A program made the translations under genes and the position numbers. Below the pieces are notes generated by a model. That model was not told the DNA's origin. It worked only from the letters and a program-made list of their open reading frames with translations, and did no database searches. This document shows, one piece after another, positions 26,444 to 34,928 of a stretch of 64,000 nucleotides of DNA. The stretch's first letter is position 1, and each line of letters opens with the position of its first letter. The stretch is from JACDEA01 sp963742585 (lineage in GTDB: Bacteria; Actinomycetota; Acidimicrobiia; Acidimicrobiales; JACDEA01): positions 62,001 to 126,000 of the forward strand of contig CAVUMI010000004.1 in assembly GCA_963742585.1 (NCBI GenBank). The letters are read 5' to 3'.

Positions 26444-27704
26444 TCACCGTGAGCTCGGGTTAGTGACCTGACCGGCGAAGAGGATGGCGCCGGTTGGCAG
26501 ATCGCGGAAGAAGAACACGAACGGTCGGTCGACAACGAGCCGCTCGATACGCGCCGGTGCCGAGGTCGTGCGCATCACCGCTGCGGTGGCCGCGGCGGCA
26601 ACCGTGCCCTTCTCATCGACCGTGATGTTCGCTTGGTGAAGCACGTCGGCGATCTGCAGCTGCTCCTCGACGGTCATTCCCGCGAAGTTGGCGGCGTCGG
26701 AGAACGCCATCGGCATCCCCAACTCGCTCAGCTGACCCTTGAGCGCGATCGACTTCTCGATGTCGAACTTCGGCAGCGAGAGATCCACTTCGACCGGCTC
26801 GGCCCGATTGAGCGTCTCGAGCAGGGACGAGTCGAATTTCGAAACCACTGCGTCGTAGTTGCCGGCATCGGGCACCACGACAGTCATGGCCAGCTTGTCA
26901 CCGGCGTAGGGCAGTTCGACCGACGCCCACCCGTCCGCTTCGACGTAGCGGCGAGTGACGCTGGCGTTCATGAACGGCACGCTCACGTCGCCAGCAGGTG
27001 CGTGGAAGACGGCGTCGCGGTGTCGCTTCTTTGGAGAAGGGCGACTTCCAATCGGCCTTGAGGTACACGGCGTTGACCAGCACGAGGCGGGTCATCTCAT
27101 CCAGCACGCCGCGCGCGATCAACTCGGGAATCCGTTGCCGCGTCTGCTCCGCGACCCAGGCATTGATCTCGCCGCGCGCTTTCTCTGCGGCCGTCCGGTA
27201 GTCGACCAGCCCCAGCGACGAACCATAAAAGCGGCCCAGGCCATCGAGGAACGGCCGCTCGAACTTCAGATCCGCCTGCGCGAACGCCCGGTTCGCTGCG
27301 GCCAACTCGACCGTTCCCGGCTCATCCCCGATCTGGAACGTGCCGTTGCGCGTGGCCAGCTGCTGGTCCAGCGCGTTCATCGCGTCGTGATATCCCGTCC
27401 CGGTGTGGAGCACCTCGTCCATCTGCGCGGCAGTTTCACCGTCAGCGCCGAGGCGCACCATGGCCAGTGCCGTCGCGATGCTCCACGGCGAGAGCGCCAC
27501 GTTGCCCTTGGCCAGGCCGAGGTTGGCCTCGAGCAGATCGAGACCGAGGCCGTTGACCGAGATGGCGCCGCCCGCCGGATCGCCACCCTCCTGGCGCGCC
27601 ACCGTCACGCCCGTAGTCGACGAGTCGTCGCCGCAGGCGGCGATGAGCAACGCAGCAACGGCGATGAGCAACGCGGCAACAGCTCGGAGCGCATAGCGGC
27701 GCAC
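26444..27704 (-). CDS. Serpin (serine protease inhibitor) lipoprotein, one frameshift
   Basis: GTG 27704 gives VRRYALRAVAALLIAVAALL IAACGDDSS, a lipobox (IAAC) after a hydrophobic core built from a 21-base tandem repeat. NVALSPWSIATALAMVRLGA DGETAAQMDEVL and RLVLVNAVYLKADWKSPFSK are serpin hallmarks. A shift near 27025 leads to VPFMNASVTRRYVEADGWAS. The reactive-centre hinge EKGTVAAAATAAVM has small residues as in inhibitory serpins, and the distal VVDRPFVFFFRDLPTGAILF AGQVTNP is complete. About 419 residues. It should trap serine or cysteine proteases at the cell surface. Confidence 0.9.
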
Positions 27705-27717
27705 GGCTCGTCTCGAC

Positions 27718-29329
27718 TCAGCCGACGCGATCCAGCGCGAGCTGCTTGAGGCCCGTGTAGTCCACCTTGCCGGCCGGGCTGCGCCCGATGGTGTCAACCA
27801 CGATCACCTTTCGGGGCGCCTTGTAGCGGGCGAGCCGTTCGCGGACGTGTGCAATGAGCGCGTCGTCGTCGATGGCGGCACCAGCCGCGGGCTCGATCAC
27901 CGCGCAGATGATCTCGCCGAAACGGTCGTCGGGGAGGCCGACACAAACTGCGTCCTGCACCGACGCGTGTTGCTTCAGCGCCTCCTCCACTTCCTCGGGA
28001 AACACCTTCTCGCCCCCGGTGTTGATGCACACACTCCCGCGGCCCGAACAGATGGAGCGTCCCGTCAGCATTGACCGACGCGAAATCCCCCGGGATGGAC
28101 CAGCGCTGGCCATCGATGACCCGGAACGTCGCCGCCGACTTCGCCTCGTCCTTGTAGTAGCCGAGCGGGATGTACCCACCGACGGCAACCATGCCGACCT
28201 CATCCGATCCGGGGACCACGGCGCGGCCGTCGTCGGTGAAGACCCTGACCCGCTCACCGAGCTGGAACTGCGCGGTCTCCGCCGCTGCGCCCGCGCCCGA
28301 GGTTGAGACTCCCATGCCGACCGCCTCGGACGAGCCGAACGAGTCGAAGAGGAACGCGTGCGGGATGTGGCGGAGCAAGCCCTCCTTGGTCTCATGGCTC
28401 CACATCACACCCGAGGACGAGATCAGCCGGACGTTCGAGAGGTCGTACGCGCCCGCGTTCTGGTCCAGCTCGGCCAGCATCGGTTTGGCGAACGCATCGC
28501 CGACGATCACAACCGCATTGACGCCACGTTCAGCCACGGTCCGCCACAGCTCAGCGGTGTCAAAACTGCGGCCCTCGAGCATGACGATGGCGCCGCCACC
28601 CAGCATGGTGATGAACGCCGAGAACTGACCGGTGCCGTGCATGAGCGGGCAGGCCGGCAGCATGGACAGCCCGGGTGCCTCGATACGCAAGCGGAACTCC
28701 TCCAGGTCGGCCGCCGGCGGCGTGCCGATGATGGGGTTACCGCCGCCGCCCAACACCATGAACAGGTCGTCCTGACGCCACATCACGCCCTTGGGCATGC
28801 CCGTGGTGCCCCCGGTGTAGAGGAGCAGCAGGTCGTCGCCCGAACGGCCCCACGGCGCGATCGTCTGATCGGCACCCGTCGCCACAACCTCCTCGTACGG
28901 CACCGCCCACTCCGGCATCGGGTGCTCGCCGTCGGCAACCGCGTACCAGCGCTTGACCTTGCCCAACTCGCTGCGCACCTTCTCGAGCAACGGCGTGAAG
29001 CCGGCGTGGAAGACCACCGCCTCGGCGTCGGCATTGTCGAAGAGATAGAGGATCTCGTCGGGGCCGTAGCGGTAGTTGGTGTTCACCGGCGCCAGCCCGG
29101 CCTTGAACGCGGCGACGTACGTCTCGAGGTACTCGGGGCCGTTGTACAGATAGGCGGCGACCTTGGCCTGGTGACCCAGACCGGCACCGACCAGGTCGGC
29201 GGCGAGGGCGTTGGCCCGGCGGTCGAACTGCTGCCAGGTCACGATGCGCTCGCCCTGCACCTGGCACGCGGCGTCCGGCAGCCGTCCGGCCACGGCTTCG
29301 AAGGCGTCGGCAAAGTTCCACTCGGGCAT
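27718..29329 (-). CDS. Fatty-acyl-CoA synthetase (AMP-binding, FadD-like), one frameshift
   Basis: ATG 29329: MPEWNFADAFEAVAGRLPDA, P-loop LLLLYTGGTTGMPKGVMW, FDSFGSSEAVGMGVSTSG, and after a shift near 28030 INTGGEKVFPEEVEEALKQH and SPAGKVDYTGLKQLALD with the catalytic Lys. About 536 residues. The WNFADAFEAVA start and TGGTTGMPKGVMWRQDDLF block resemble mycobacterial FadD17/FadD19-type synthetases of steroid side-chain activation. It faces the acyl-CoA dehydrogenase across a 75-base divergent promoter region. Confidence 0.88.
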
Positions 29330-29404
29330 GGCCGGTCACGGTAGCCCAGCGCCGTCTAAACCGTCCGGGAGCAAATTTAATACGGTTGTGTTACGGTCCC
29401 GACC
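29330..29404. promoter_or_regulatory. Divergent promoter region between FadD-like and ACAD genes
   Basis: The 75 bases are AT-richer than the genes. AAATTTAATACGG (about 29373-29385) offers TTTAAT or TAATAC as a -10 for the rightward gene, and ACGGTT-GTGTT-ACGGT forms an imperfect repeat that could be an operator for the TetR encoded downstream. No confident -35 is seen. Confidence 0.3.
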
Positions 29405-30703
29405 ATGGGATGGGACTTCGAAACCGAGACGGAATTCCAGCAGGAGCTGGACTGGGTCGACACGCTGATGCGGGAAGAGATCGAGCCCCTTGATCTTGTC
29501 CTGGGCGACCCGTACGACAAGAGCGACCAGCGGGCGCTCGACCACATCCGCCCGCTTCAGCAGCGGGTCAAGGAGCGTGGCCTGTGGGCCTGCCATCTCG
29601 GTCCCGAACTCGGCGGCCCCGGGTTCGGTCAGCTCAAGCTCGCGCTCCTCAACGAGATTCTCGGACGCTCACACTGGGCGCCCTCGATCTTCGGGTGCCA
29701 GGCGCCTGATTCGGGCAACGCCGAAATCCTCGCCCATTACGGCTCCGCCTTCCTGAAAGAGACCTACCTCCAGCCGCTGCTCGACGGGCTGATCTCCTCG
29801 GCCTATTCCATGACCGAGCCCCACGCCGGTGCCGACCCGACGCTGTTCAAAACCCGGGCCGAACTCGACGGCGACGAGTGGGTGATCAACGGCGAAAAGT
29901 GGTTCTCGTCCAACGCCCGCTACAGCAGCTTCCTCATCGTGATGGCGGTGAGCAATCCCGACGTGAGCGCGTACAAGGGCATGTCGATGTTCGTGGTACC
30001 CACCGACACGCCGGGCGTGACCATCGTGCGCAATGTCGGTCTAGGCACCGAACCCGAGGGTCACGGCAGCCACGGCTACATGCGGTACGAGAACGTACGG
30101 GTGCCCAAGGACCATCTGCTCGGGGACCAGGGCGGCGCCTTCGTGATCGCCCAAACCCGCTTGGGTGGCGGCCGCATCCACCACGCCATGCGGACGATCG
30201 CCCAGGTGCGACGGGCCTTCGACATGATGTGCGAGCGGGCACTGTCACGCGAAACGCGCGACGGGCCGCTGGCGTCGCTGCAGATGGTGCAAGAGCAGAT
30301 CGCCGACAGTTGGATCGAGATCGAGCAGTTCCGGCTGCTGGTGCTCCGGACCGCCTGGCTCATCGACAAGTACAACGACTACAAGCGTGTGCGCAAGGAC
30401 ATCGCCGCGGTCAAGGTCGCGATGCCGAAGGTGTACCACGACGTCGCGCAGCGGGCCCTGCACCTCCACGGCGCGCTCGGCCTGTCGAACGAGATGCCGT
30501 TCGCGGGAATGATGCTCGGCGCCGAAGCGCTGGCGTTGGCCGACGGACCCACCGAAGTGCACAAAGTGACCATCGCCCGCCAAGTCCTCCGCGAGTACAA
30601 GCCGATCGATGGCCTGTGGCCCAGCGCGCACATCCCCACCCGGCGTGCCGAGGCCCGGGCGCGCTTCGCCCACCTTCTCGAACACGAAGTGGGCAACCAA
30701 TAA
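29405..30703 (+). CDS. Acyl-CoA dehydrogenase
   Basis: Intact, 432 residues. MGWDFETETEFQQELDWVDT, WACHLGPELGGPGFGQLKLA, SAYSMTEPHAGADPTLFKTR with the substrate loop, WVINGEKWFSSNARYSSFLI, and ALHLHGALGLSNEMPFAGMM with the C-terminal dehydrogenase block. The DPTLFKT block and length match the large FadE-type enzymes of mycobacteria acting on long or branched chains. It is followed without a gap by a TetR regulator. With the divergent acyl-CoA synthetase it makes an activation-plus-first-oxidation unit. Confidence 0.9.
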   Translation: MGWDFETETEFQQELDWVDTLMREEIEPLDLVLGDPYDKSDQRALDHIRPLQQRVKERGLWACHLGPELGGPGFGQLKLALLNEILGRSHWAPSIFGCQAPDSGNAEILAHYGSAFLKETYLQPLLDGLISSAYSMTEPHAGADPTLFKTRAELDGDEWVINGEKWFSSNARYSSFLIVMAVSNPDVSAYKGMSMFVVPTDTPGVTIVRNVGLGTEPEGHGSHGYMRYENVRVPKDHLLGDQGGAFVIAQTRLGGGRIHHAMRTIAQVRRAFDMMCERALSRETRDGPLASLQMVQEQIADSWIEIEQFRLLVLRTAWLIDKYNDYKRVRKDIAAVKVAMPKVYHDVAQRALHLHGALGLSNEMPFAGMMLGAEALALADGPTEVHKVTIARQVLREYKPIDGLWPSAHIPTRRAEARARFAHLLEHEVGNQ

Positions 30704-31311
30704 GCACGCCGGGACAACTGGTTGCCGCGGCGGAACGCCTCTGGGCGCAGCATGGAATCGACGGTGTCTCGCTGCGCGAAATCAACCGCGCCGCCGGACA
30801 GCGCAACACCAACGCGCTCCAGTACCACTTCGGCGATCGCGACGCCCTGCTGGCCGCGGTTCTCGACAAACACCGGCGTGACGTCGAAGCCAATCGCAAC
30901 GCACTGCTCGACCAATACGAGTTGAGTCGGGGCGACGACTTGCGAGCACTCGCCGCCGCGCTCGTGCTCCCGCTATTGGCCAAGCTCAACGATGATGACG
31001 GCGGCAGCGAATACCTCCAGATACTGAGCGAGATCGTCAGCCATCCCAAGCAGTACGCCGACGTATTGGGCGACGTCGGCAGCCTCAATCGCTGGCGGAA
31101 GCTGGTTGAACCACTGCTACCCCCGGAAGCGGTGCGGCCACTGCACCGCCGCTACGCAGCGGTGCGTTTCGCGCACGTCGAGATCGCCAACCGCGCCCGC
31201 GAGCGCCGGGCGCGCGACGACCGCCTGTTCACCAGTCAACTCATTGACTTGGTAGCCGCCATCCTCGCCGCGCCCATCTCACCGGAGACCAGCGCGCTCA
31301 TCCGTCGTTAA
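30700..31311 (+). CDS. TetR-family regulator with non-standard start
   Basis: The HTH LVAAAERLWAQHGIDGVSLR EINRAAGQRNTNALQYHFGD is unmistakable, followed by a helical domain ending SPETSALIRR. No ATG, GTG or TTG occurs in frame near the start. ATA 30700 overlaps the preceding TAA exactly where an ATGA junction would be expected, and CTG 30718 is the other option. Either an A replaces the G of ATG here (error or mutation) or a rare start is used. About 203 residues. Probably regulates the adjoining dehydrogenase and synthetase genes. Confidence 0.8.
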   Translation: MSTPGQLVAAAERLWAQHGIDGVSLREINRAAGQRNTNALQYHFGDRDALLAAVLDKHRRDVEANRNALLDQYELSRGDDLRALAAALVLPLLAKLNDDDGGSEYLQILSEIVSHPKQYADVLGDVGSLNRWRKLVEPLLPPEAVRPLHRRYAAVRFAHVEIANRARERRARDDRLFTSQLIDLVAAILAAPISPETSALIRR

Positions 31312-31366
31312 GCGGCGAGAGGGTCGCTGTACTCGGGGACGAGGCCCTCCCAGATTTTCTGGTGCG
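31312..31366 (-). pseudogene. Remnant with a GNAT-like C-terminus
   Basis: Leftward frame QKIWEGLVPEYSDPLAA ends with TAA. The last residues PEYSDPLAA match the PEYSDLLAA end of the GNAT gene 200 bases away, and the underlying bases are nearly identical over about 27 positions (GCGGCGAGAGGGTCGCTGTA and CTCGGGG). The MITE-like element separates the two. It may be the tail of a paralogue cut by the element. Confidence 0.4.
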
Positions 31367-31367
31367 C

Positions 31368-31487
31368 CTCCAAGTTGCAGAATCGGAACCAACTGCCTCC
31401 AAGATTGCCCACGCGAGCGATTTGTCGGACTTCAGGGGCGAATCTCCGGGACTTGGAGGCGGTTCGTTACAGAACGGCAACTTGGAG
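31368..31487. mobile_element. MITE-like element (120 bp) with terminal inverted repeats
   Basis: Ends are CTCCAAGTTGC and its complement GCAACTTGGAG; the TIRs can be extended imperfectly to about 36 bases, reaching the inner repeats TGCCTCCAAG and CTTGGAGGCG that frame a central hairpin-like segment. The same ends and hairpins flank the AbiEi-like gene at 58992-60167. No coding potential. It lies between the TetR gene and the GNAT gene. Confidence 0.7.
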
Positions 31488-31504
31488 ACTGGGCGCCCGC
31501 GGAT

Positions 31505-31795
31505 CTACGCCGCGAGAAGGTCGCTGTACTCGGGGTGTTGGTCGATGAACTCGGCCACATACCAGCACTGTGCGTCGACGGTGTGGCCCGAGGCGCGGAC
31601 ATCATCGAGCGCGCCCTGCACCAGGATCGCCCCCAGACCGTGGCCCCGCATGGCGGGGGCTATCTCCGTATGCCGGAACACCACCAGCGAGGTGCCGGCG
31701 AGCGTGTAGTCGGCAATTCCCACGAGCTCGTTGTCGGCGAACAGCTCGTACCGCAAGCGGTCGGGGTTGTGGCGCACTTCGGTGAACATGGTCAT
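31505..31795 (-). CDS. GNAT-fold acetyltransferase, YjdJ-type (Pfam 14542-like)
   Basis: Intact, 96 residues. RLRYELFADNELVGIADYTL, VVFRHTEIAPAMRGHGLGAI (acetyl-CoA loop RGHGLGA) LVQGALDDVRASG, and QCWYVAEFIDQHPEYSDLLA A. This compact branch of N-acetyltransferases is widespread; the substrate is unknown, some act on protein or small-molecule amines. It starts 3 bases after the glycosyltransferase stop in the same direction. Confidence 0.88.
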   Translation of the reverse strand: MTMFTEVRHNPDRLRYELFADNELVGIADYTLAGTSLVVFRHTEIAPAMRGHGLGAILVQGALDDVRASGHTVDAQCWYVAEFIDQHPEYSDLLAA

Positions 31796-31798
31796 CTC

Positions 31799-32854
31799 TT
31801 ACCCGCTCGCGACCGATTCCAGTTCCCCAAGGCACGTATCACCGCACGACTGCACTGCGGCGGCGGCGCGAAATCGGTCGTCGCCCAACACGGTGACGAT
31901 CGCCCGCCGCAGCTCGTCGATGGAGGCGTCTGGAGCCACGGTGATGCCGGCGCCCACCCGCTCTACTGCCGCAGCATTCGCCGGCTGATCCCGGCCGAGG
32001 GGCACGCACACCATCGGCACACCGTGGGACAAGGCGGCGAGGATCCCGCCGAGCCCAGCGTGGTTCACCAATAGCGCGGCGTGAGGCAATACCGCTGCGT
32101 GGCGCGTGTACCCGATCACCGTGGCGTTGGCCGGCGGCGCAATCGTGGTCGGATCGATGTGGTCGCCCACCGTGGCCACCACCCGCACCGGTAGCTCGGC
32201 CGCCGCGGCCAGCACCCGCTCGAGCAGCGGTCCCTCGCCCATCGGCGTGGTGCCGAGCGAAATGACGACGAGTGGCTCCTCGCCGGCGAACGCGGCGCTG
32301 GTCTCCGCGTCCTCGAGCATGGGCCCGACGTACCGGACATTGTCAGGGAGGGCGACGCGGGTATCGAGGAGCGGCGGGCTGGTGACGAGAACGCGTGCGC
32401 AGCGATCCAGCAACGCCCCGAGCCGGTCAACCGCACCAAGGCCGAGGCGGACACGAACCGCGTTTATCCCGTCGGTGTCCGCGGCCATGTACATGGTTAG
32501 GAGATCACCCTCGTGCATCATCGCTCCGTAGAGCGTGTGGACCAGAGCGACGGTGGGAATGCCCGCGGCTTCAGCTCCGCAAAGCGCACCCGGCTGCATG
32601 TAGTCGACCACGACGGCGTCGGTCGCCGCCCGCTTCACCTCGGCTACGACATCGTCGGCCGTTGCGCCTTGGTCCCACTCGCGATCCTCAGCGCGGCCAG
32701 CGAACGCGATTCCCTCGGCTTCGAACCGCGTGAGGAGATCGGCGGAACCCAGTACACGGACGGTATGGCCGCGGTCAAGAAGCCTTCGACCGATGGCCAG
32801 CACGGGGTTGACGTTGCCGCCTCCCGACCACGTGACAAACAGGAACGTGCTCAG
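31799..32854 (-). CDS. MGT-type (GT1) glycosyltransferase
   Basis: STFLFVTWSGGGNVNPVLAI GRRLLDRGHTVRVLGS starts a UGT-like N-domain. The donor-binding C-domain shows YVGPMLEDAETSAAFAGEEP LVVISLGTTPMGEG and VNHAGLGGILAALSHGVPMV CVPLGRDQPANAAAVERVGA GI, the GT1 HxGxG...GxPxxxxPxxxDQ motif. About 351 residues. The only in-frame start candidate is CTG 32854, overlapping the previous stop. Such enzymes glycosylate macrolides, sterols or phenolics using an NDP-sugar. Confidence 0.85.
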   Translation of the reverse strand: MSTFLFVTWSGGGNVNPVLAIGRRLLDRGHTVRVLGSADLLTRFEAEGIAFAGRAEDREWDQGATADDVVAEVKRAATDAVVVDYMQPGALCGAEAAGIPTVALVHTLYGAMMHEGDLLTMYMAADTDGINAVRVRLGLGAVDRLGALLDRCARVLVTSPPLLDTRVALPDNVRYVGPMLEDAETSAAFAGEEPLVVISLGTTPMGEGPLLERVLAAAAELPVRVVATVGDHIDPTTIAPPANATVIGYTRHAAVLPHAALLVNHAGLGGILAALSHGVPMVCVPLGRDQPANAAAVERVGAGITVAPDASIDELRRAIVTVLGDDRFRAAAAVQSCGDTCLGELESVASG

Positions 32855-33669
32855 GGCGTGAGGATGGCACAGGCCCCGAAGACCGGGCTCAGCGCCGCGT
32901 TGAAGTGCTGGCCGGTAACCGGAAGGGGGAAGCTCGACAGCGCGGCGACGAGAACGAACGCGAGCACCAACTGGCCGCAGACCGCTTGGGTCGCCGGCGC
33001 CGTCGCGCTCAGCACCGGGTTGACTTCCGGAGGAAGCGCGGGAAGAGGCAGCTGCGGCGGCACTGGAAGCGCCGGCAGCAGTGGGTTGACCGTAGCGAGC
33101 ACATCGACGAGTGGGCCGGCCGCGCCAAGAACCGGGCCGAGCTGATTGACCACGAGTGAGAGCGGATCGAGGCCCGGCGAGCACCCGATGGCACCGGCGA
33201 CGTAGGCGGCAATGTTGTCGGGCAACGGTCCGATGACGGTCTCGAGCTGCAGCTGCAGCGCGCGCAACTGCTCCATCGCCGGACCGAATACCGGTTGCGG
33301 CAGCGAGGCGTCGTTCTCGCACGTGATCGGCGTCAGCGGGCCCGCCCCGCTGCTGTTGTCCGGCGGTGCGCCGTCACCGCCCGCGGACGGCGACGTCGTC
33401 GTGCCGGACGGACTGAGGTCGAACCCCGGCTGGCCCGGCCCGACGTCGATTGCCGGCCCGGCCAGCGCGGGGGGCACGCTGACCGAGCCGATCTGTGGCC
33501 CGCCGGCGATTGCAGCGGCCCGGCCGGTCTGATCCGGAGCTGCCACCGGCGTGCGATCGCGCGCACCATCGAGAAAGAGGGCGACGGTGAGGACTACAAC
33601 GAGCGGAATGAGCTGCGCCCGGTATCGGGCGATGCCGGCCACCAGCTCGCCGAGGGTTTTGTCCCCCAT
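32851..33669 (-). CDS. Membrane-anchored secreted protein of unknown function
   Basis: Intact, 272 residues. The N-terminal anchor YRAQLIPLVVVLTVALFL is followed by a Gly/Pro/Ser-rich region, then a segment with two cysteines (TPITCENDASLPQPVFGPAM and AGAIGCSPGLDPLSLVV) and a Pro-Leu-rich stretch PLLPALPVPPQLPLPALPPE. The C-terminal hydrophobic part includes VCGQLVLAFVLVAALSSFPL P. Predicted extracytoplasmic with a possible C-terminal helix. No family recognised. Overlaps the glycosyltransferase start. Confidence 0.6.
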   Translation of the reverse strand: MGDKTLGELVAGIARYRAQLIPLVVVLTVALFLDGARDRTPVAAPDQTGRAAAIAGGPQIGSVSVPPALAGPAIDVGPGQPGFDLSPSGTTTSPSAGGDGAPPDNSSGAGPLTPITCENDASLPQPVFGPAMEQLRALQLQLETVIGPLPDNIAAYVAGAIGCSPGLDPLSLVVNQLGPVLGAAGPLVDVLATVNPLLPALPVPPQLPLPALPPEVNPVLSATAPATQAVCGQLVLAFVLVAALSSFPLPVTGQHFNAALSPVFGACAILTP

Positions 33670-33725
33670 TTGCTTTGAGAACGTCGGAATGACTCAAGAC
33701 TCGCGCGTTCGCGCGAGGAAGGGGC

Positions 33726-34448
33726 TTAGACCTCGGTGAATGTTTGGAAGTCGTCCGGAATGACCACATCCGGGATAGCAGCGGCATCAACGTCGGGACC
33801 CAGGTGCGTCAGGAAGAAGGGCACATCGGGGAACCGGCTCCTCAGCGCCCGCACGGATTCGATGTCCATATGGGCCCATGCCGGATGGCGACTGTTGCAC
33901 TCGAGGACGAGGACGTCCGACGCACTAGCCAGCTCGTCGAGCCCGGCGCACGGCTGGGTGTCACCGGAATAGCCGACGATGCGATCGCCGCGCTCGATCA
34001 GATACCCAAAGCAGCGGAGGTACGGGACATGCTCCACCTCCACCGCACGAAACCGCAGCCGCCCGGCTTCTTGCCAGGCGCCGTCAACCTCCACGTAGCG
34101 GACGTCGAGGCCGGCGTGCGCCTCCTCGTGTACGCCGCTCACCGAGCCAGCGCGCATCATGTCGGCGAGGAACGCTTCGACTCCCGGTGGACCAACAATG
34201 AACAACGGGCGATCGCGGCCGCAGACCAACAGCTCCAGAAGGAGGAATGGCCAGCCAAAGGTGTGGTCGGCGTGAAAGTGCGAAATCAGGATCGCGTCGA
34301 GATCCCCGGCGGCGATGCCGCACCGACGGAGATTCGGCAACGCGGTCGGCGATGGCTCGACGAGGAACTCACCGTCGACCACGAAACTGTTCCAGTAGCG
34401 CCCGGGCGCGAGGTAGTTGCCGGTGCCGAGGAACGTCAGCGAGGTCAT
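33726..34448 (-). CDS. MBL-fold metallo-hydrolase (RNase Z/AHL-lactonase-like)
   Basis: MTSLTFLGTGNYLAPGRYWN SFVVDGEFLVEPSP begins a metallo-beta-lactamase fold. ILISHFHADHTFGWPFLLLE has the HxHxDH zinc site, and RIVGYSGDTQPCAGLDELAS supplies the bridging Asp; FLTHLGPDVD carries the last His. About 240 residues, intact, ATGA overlap with the preceding gene. The GYSGDT pattern is typical of the tRNase Z-like and arylsulfatase-like MBL group. Confidence 0.87.
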   Translation of the reverse strand: MTSLTFLGTGNYLAPGRYWNSFVVDGEFLVEPSPTALPNLRRCGIAAGDLDAILISHFHADHTFGWPFLLLELLVCGRDRPLFIVGPPGVEAFLADMMRAGSVSGVHEEAHAGLDVRYVEVDGAWQEAGRLRFRAVEVEHVPYLRCFGYLIERGDRIVGYSGDTQPCAGLDELASASDVLVLECNSRHPAWAHMDIESVRALRSRFPDVPFFLTHLGPDVDAAAIPDVVIPDDFQTFTEV

Positions 34449-34910
34449 CGCTTCCGGGATACGAGTCGGATCGGCTCGAGCGCGGTCATGTAGTCGGTGA
34501 GTCGCGCCGCGATCTCGAACGCGAGATCTGGACCGCCGAGATCGGGGTCCGGCCATGTCTCGGACAGCCGGCGCCACACCGCAGCACCGAGGAACACGCC
34601 GGCCACCGGTTCCTTCCCGAGTTCTCGTCGCCAGCGTTTCTCCGCCTCGGTCAGTCGCGCTGAACGCGGCCTCGTTTGCCTTCGCATCGCGATGCTCGGC
34701 GTGGAAGCCCACTTCCAACGCGAGAACCCTTGCCGCCTTGACGTGTTTGGCCCCGATGACCTGGGCCTCGTAGTGCTCCCGGGGCGGTGTCGCGGGCCCG
34801 AACCACACCTTGATCCCGTAGCGGTGGTGGCGCTCGCGGAACTCTCCTAGCCCTGCCGGCGCTAGCCCGCGGGTCAGGTCGGCCACCTCATCGAACAGGG
34901 AGAGCTCCAC
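34445..34910 (-). CDS. Conserved hypothetical protein (about 155 aa), frameshifted
   Basis: GTG 34910: ELSLFDEVADLTRGLAPAGL, then GIKVWFGPATPPREHYEAQV and VKAARVLALEVGFHAEHRDA. After a shift near 34670 it reads TEAEKRWRRELGKEPVAGVF, AVWRRLSETWPDPDLG and ARLTDYMTALEPIRLVSRKR. The GFHAEH and aromatic blocks look conserved but I cannot name the family. It is directly coupled to the MBL hydrolase (ATGA). Confidence 0.55.
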
Positions 34911-34928
34911 GCCGACAAACTACGACGC

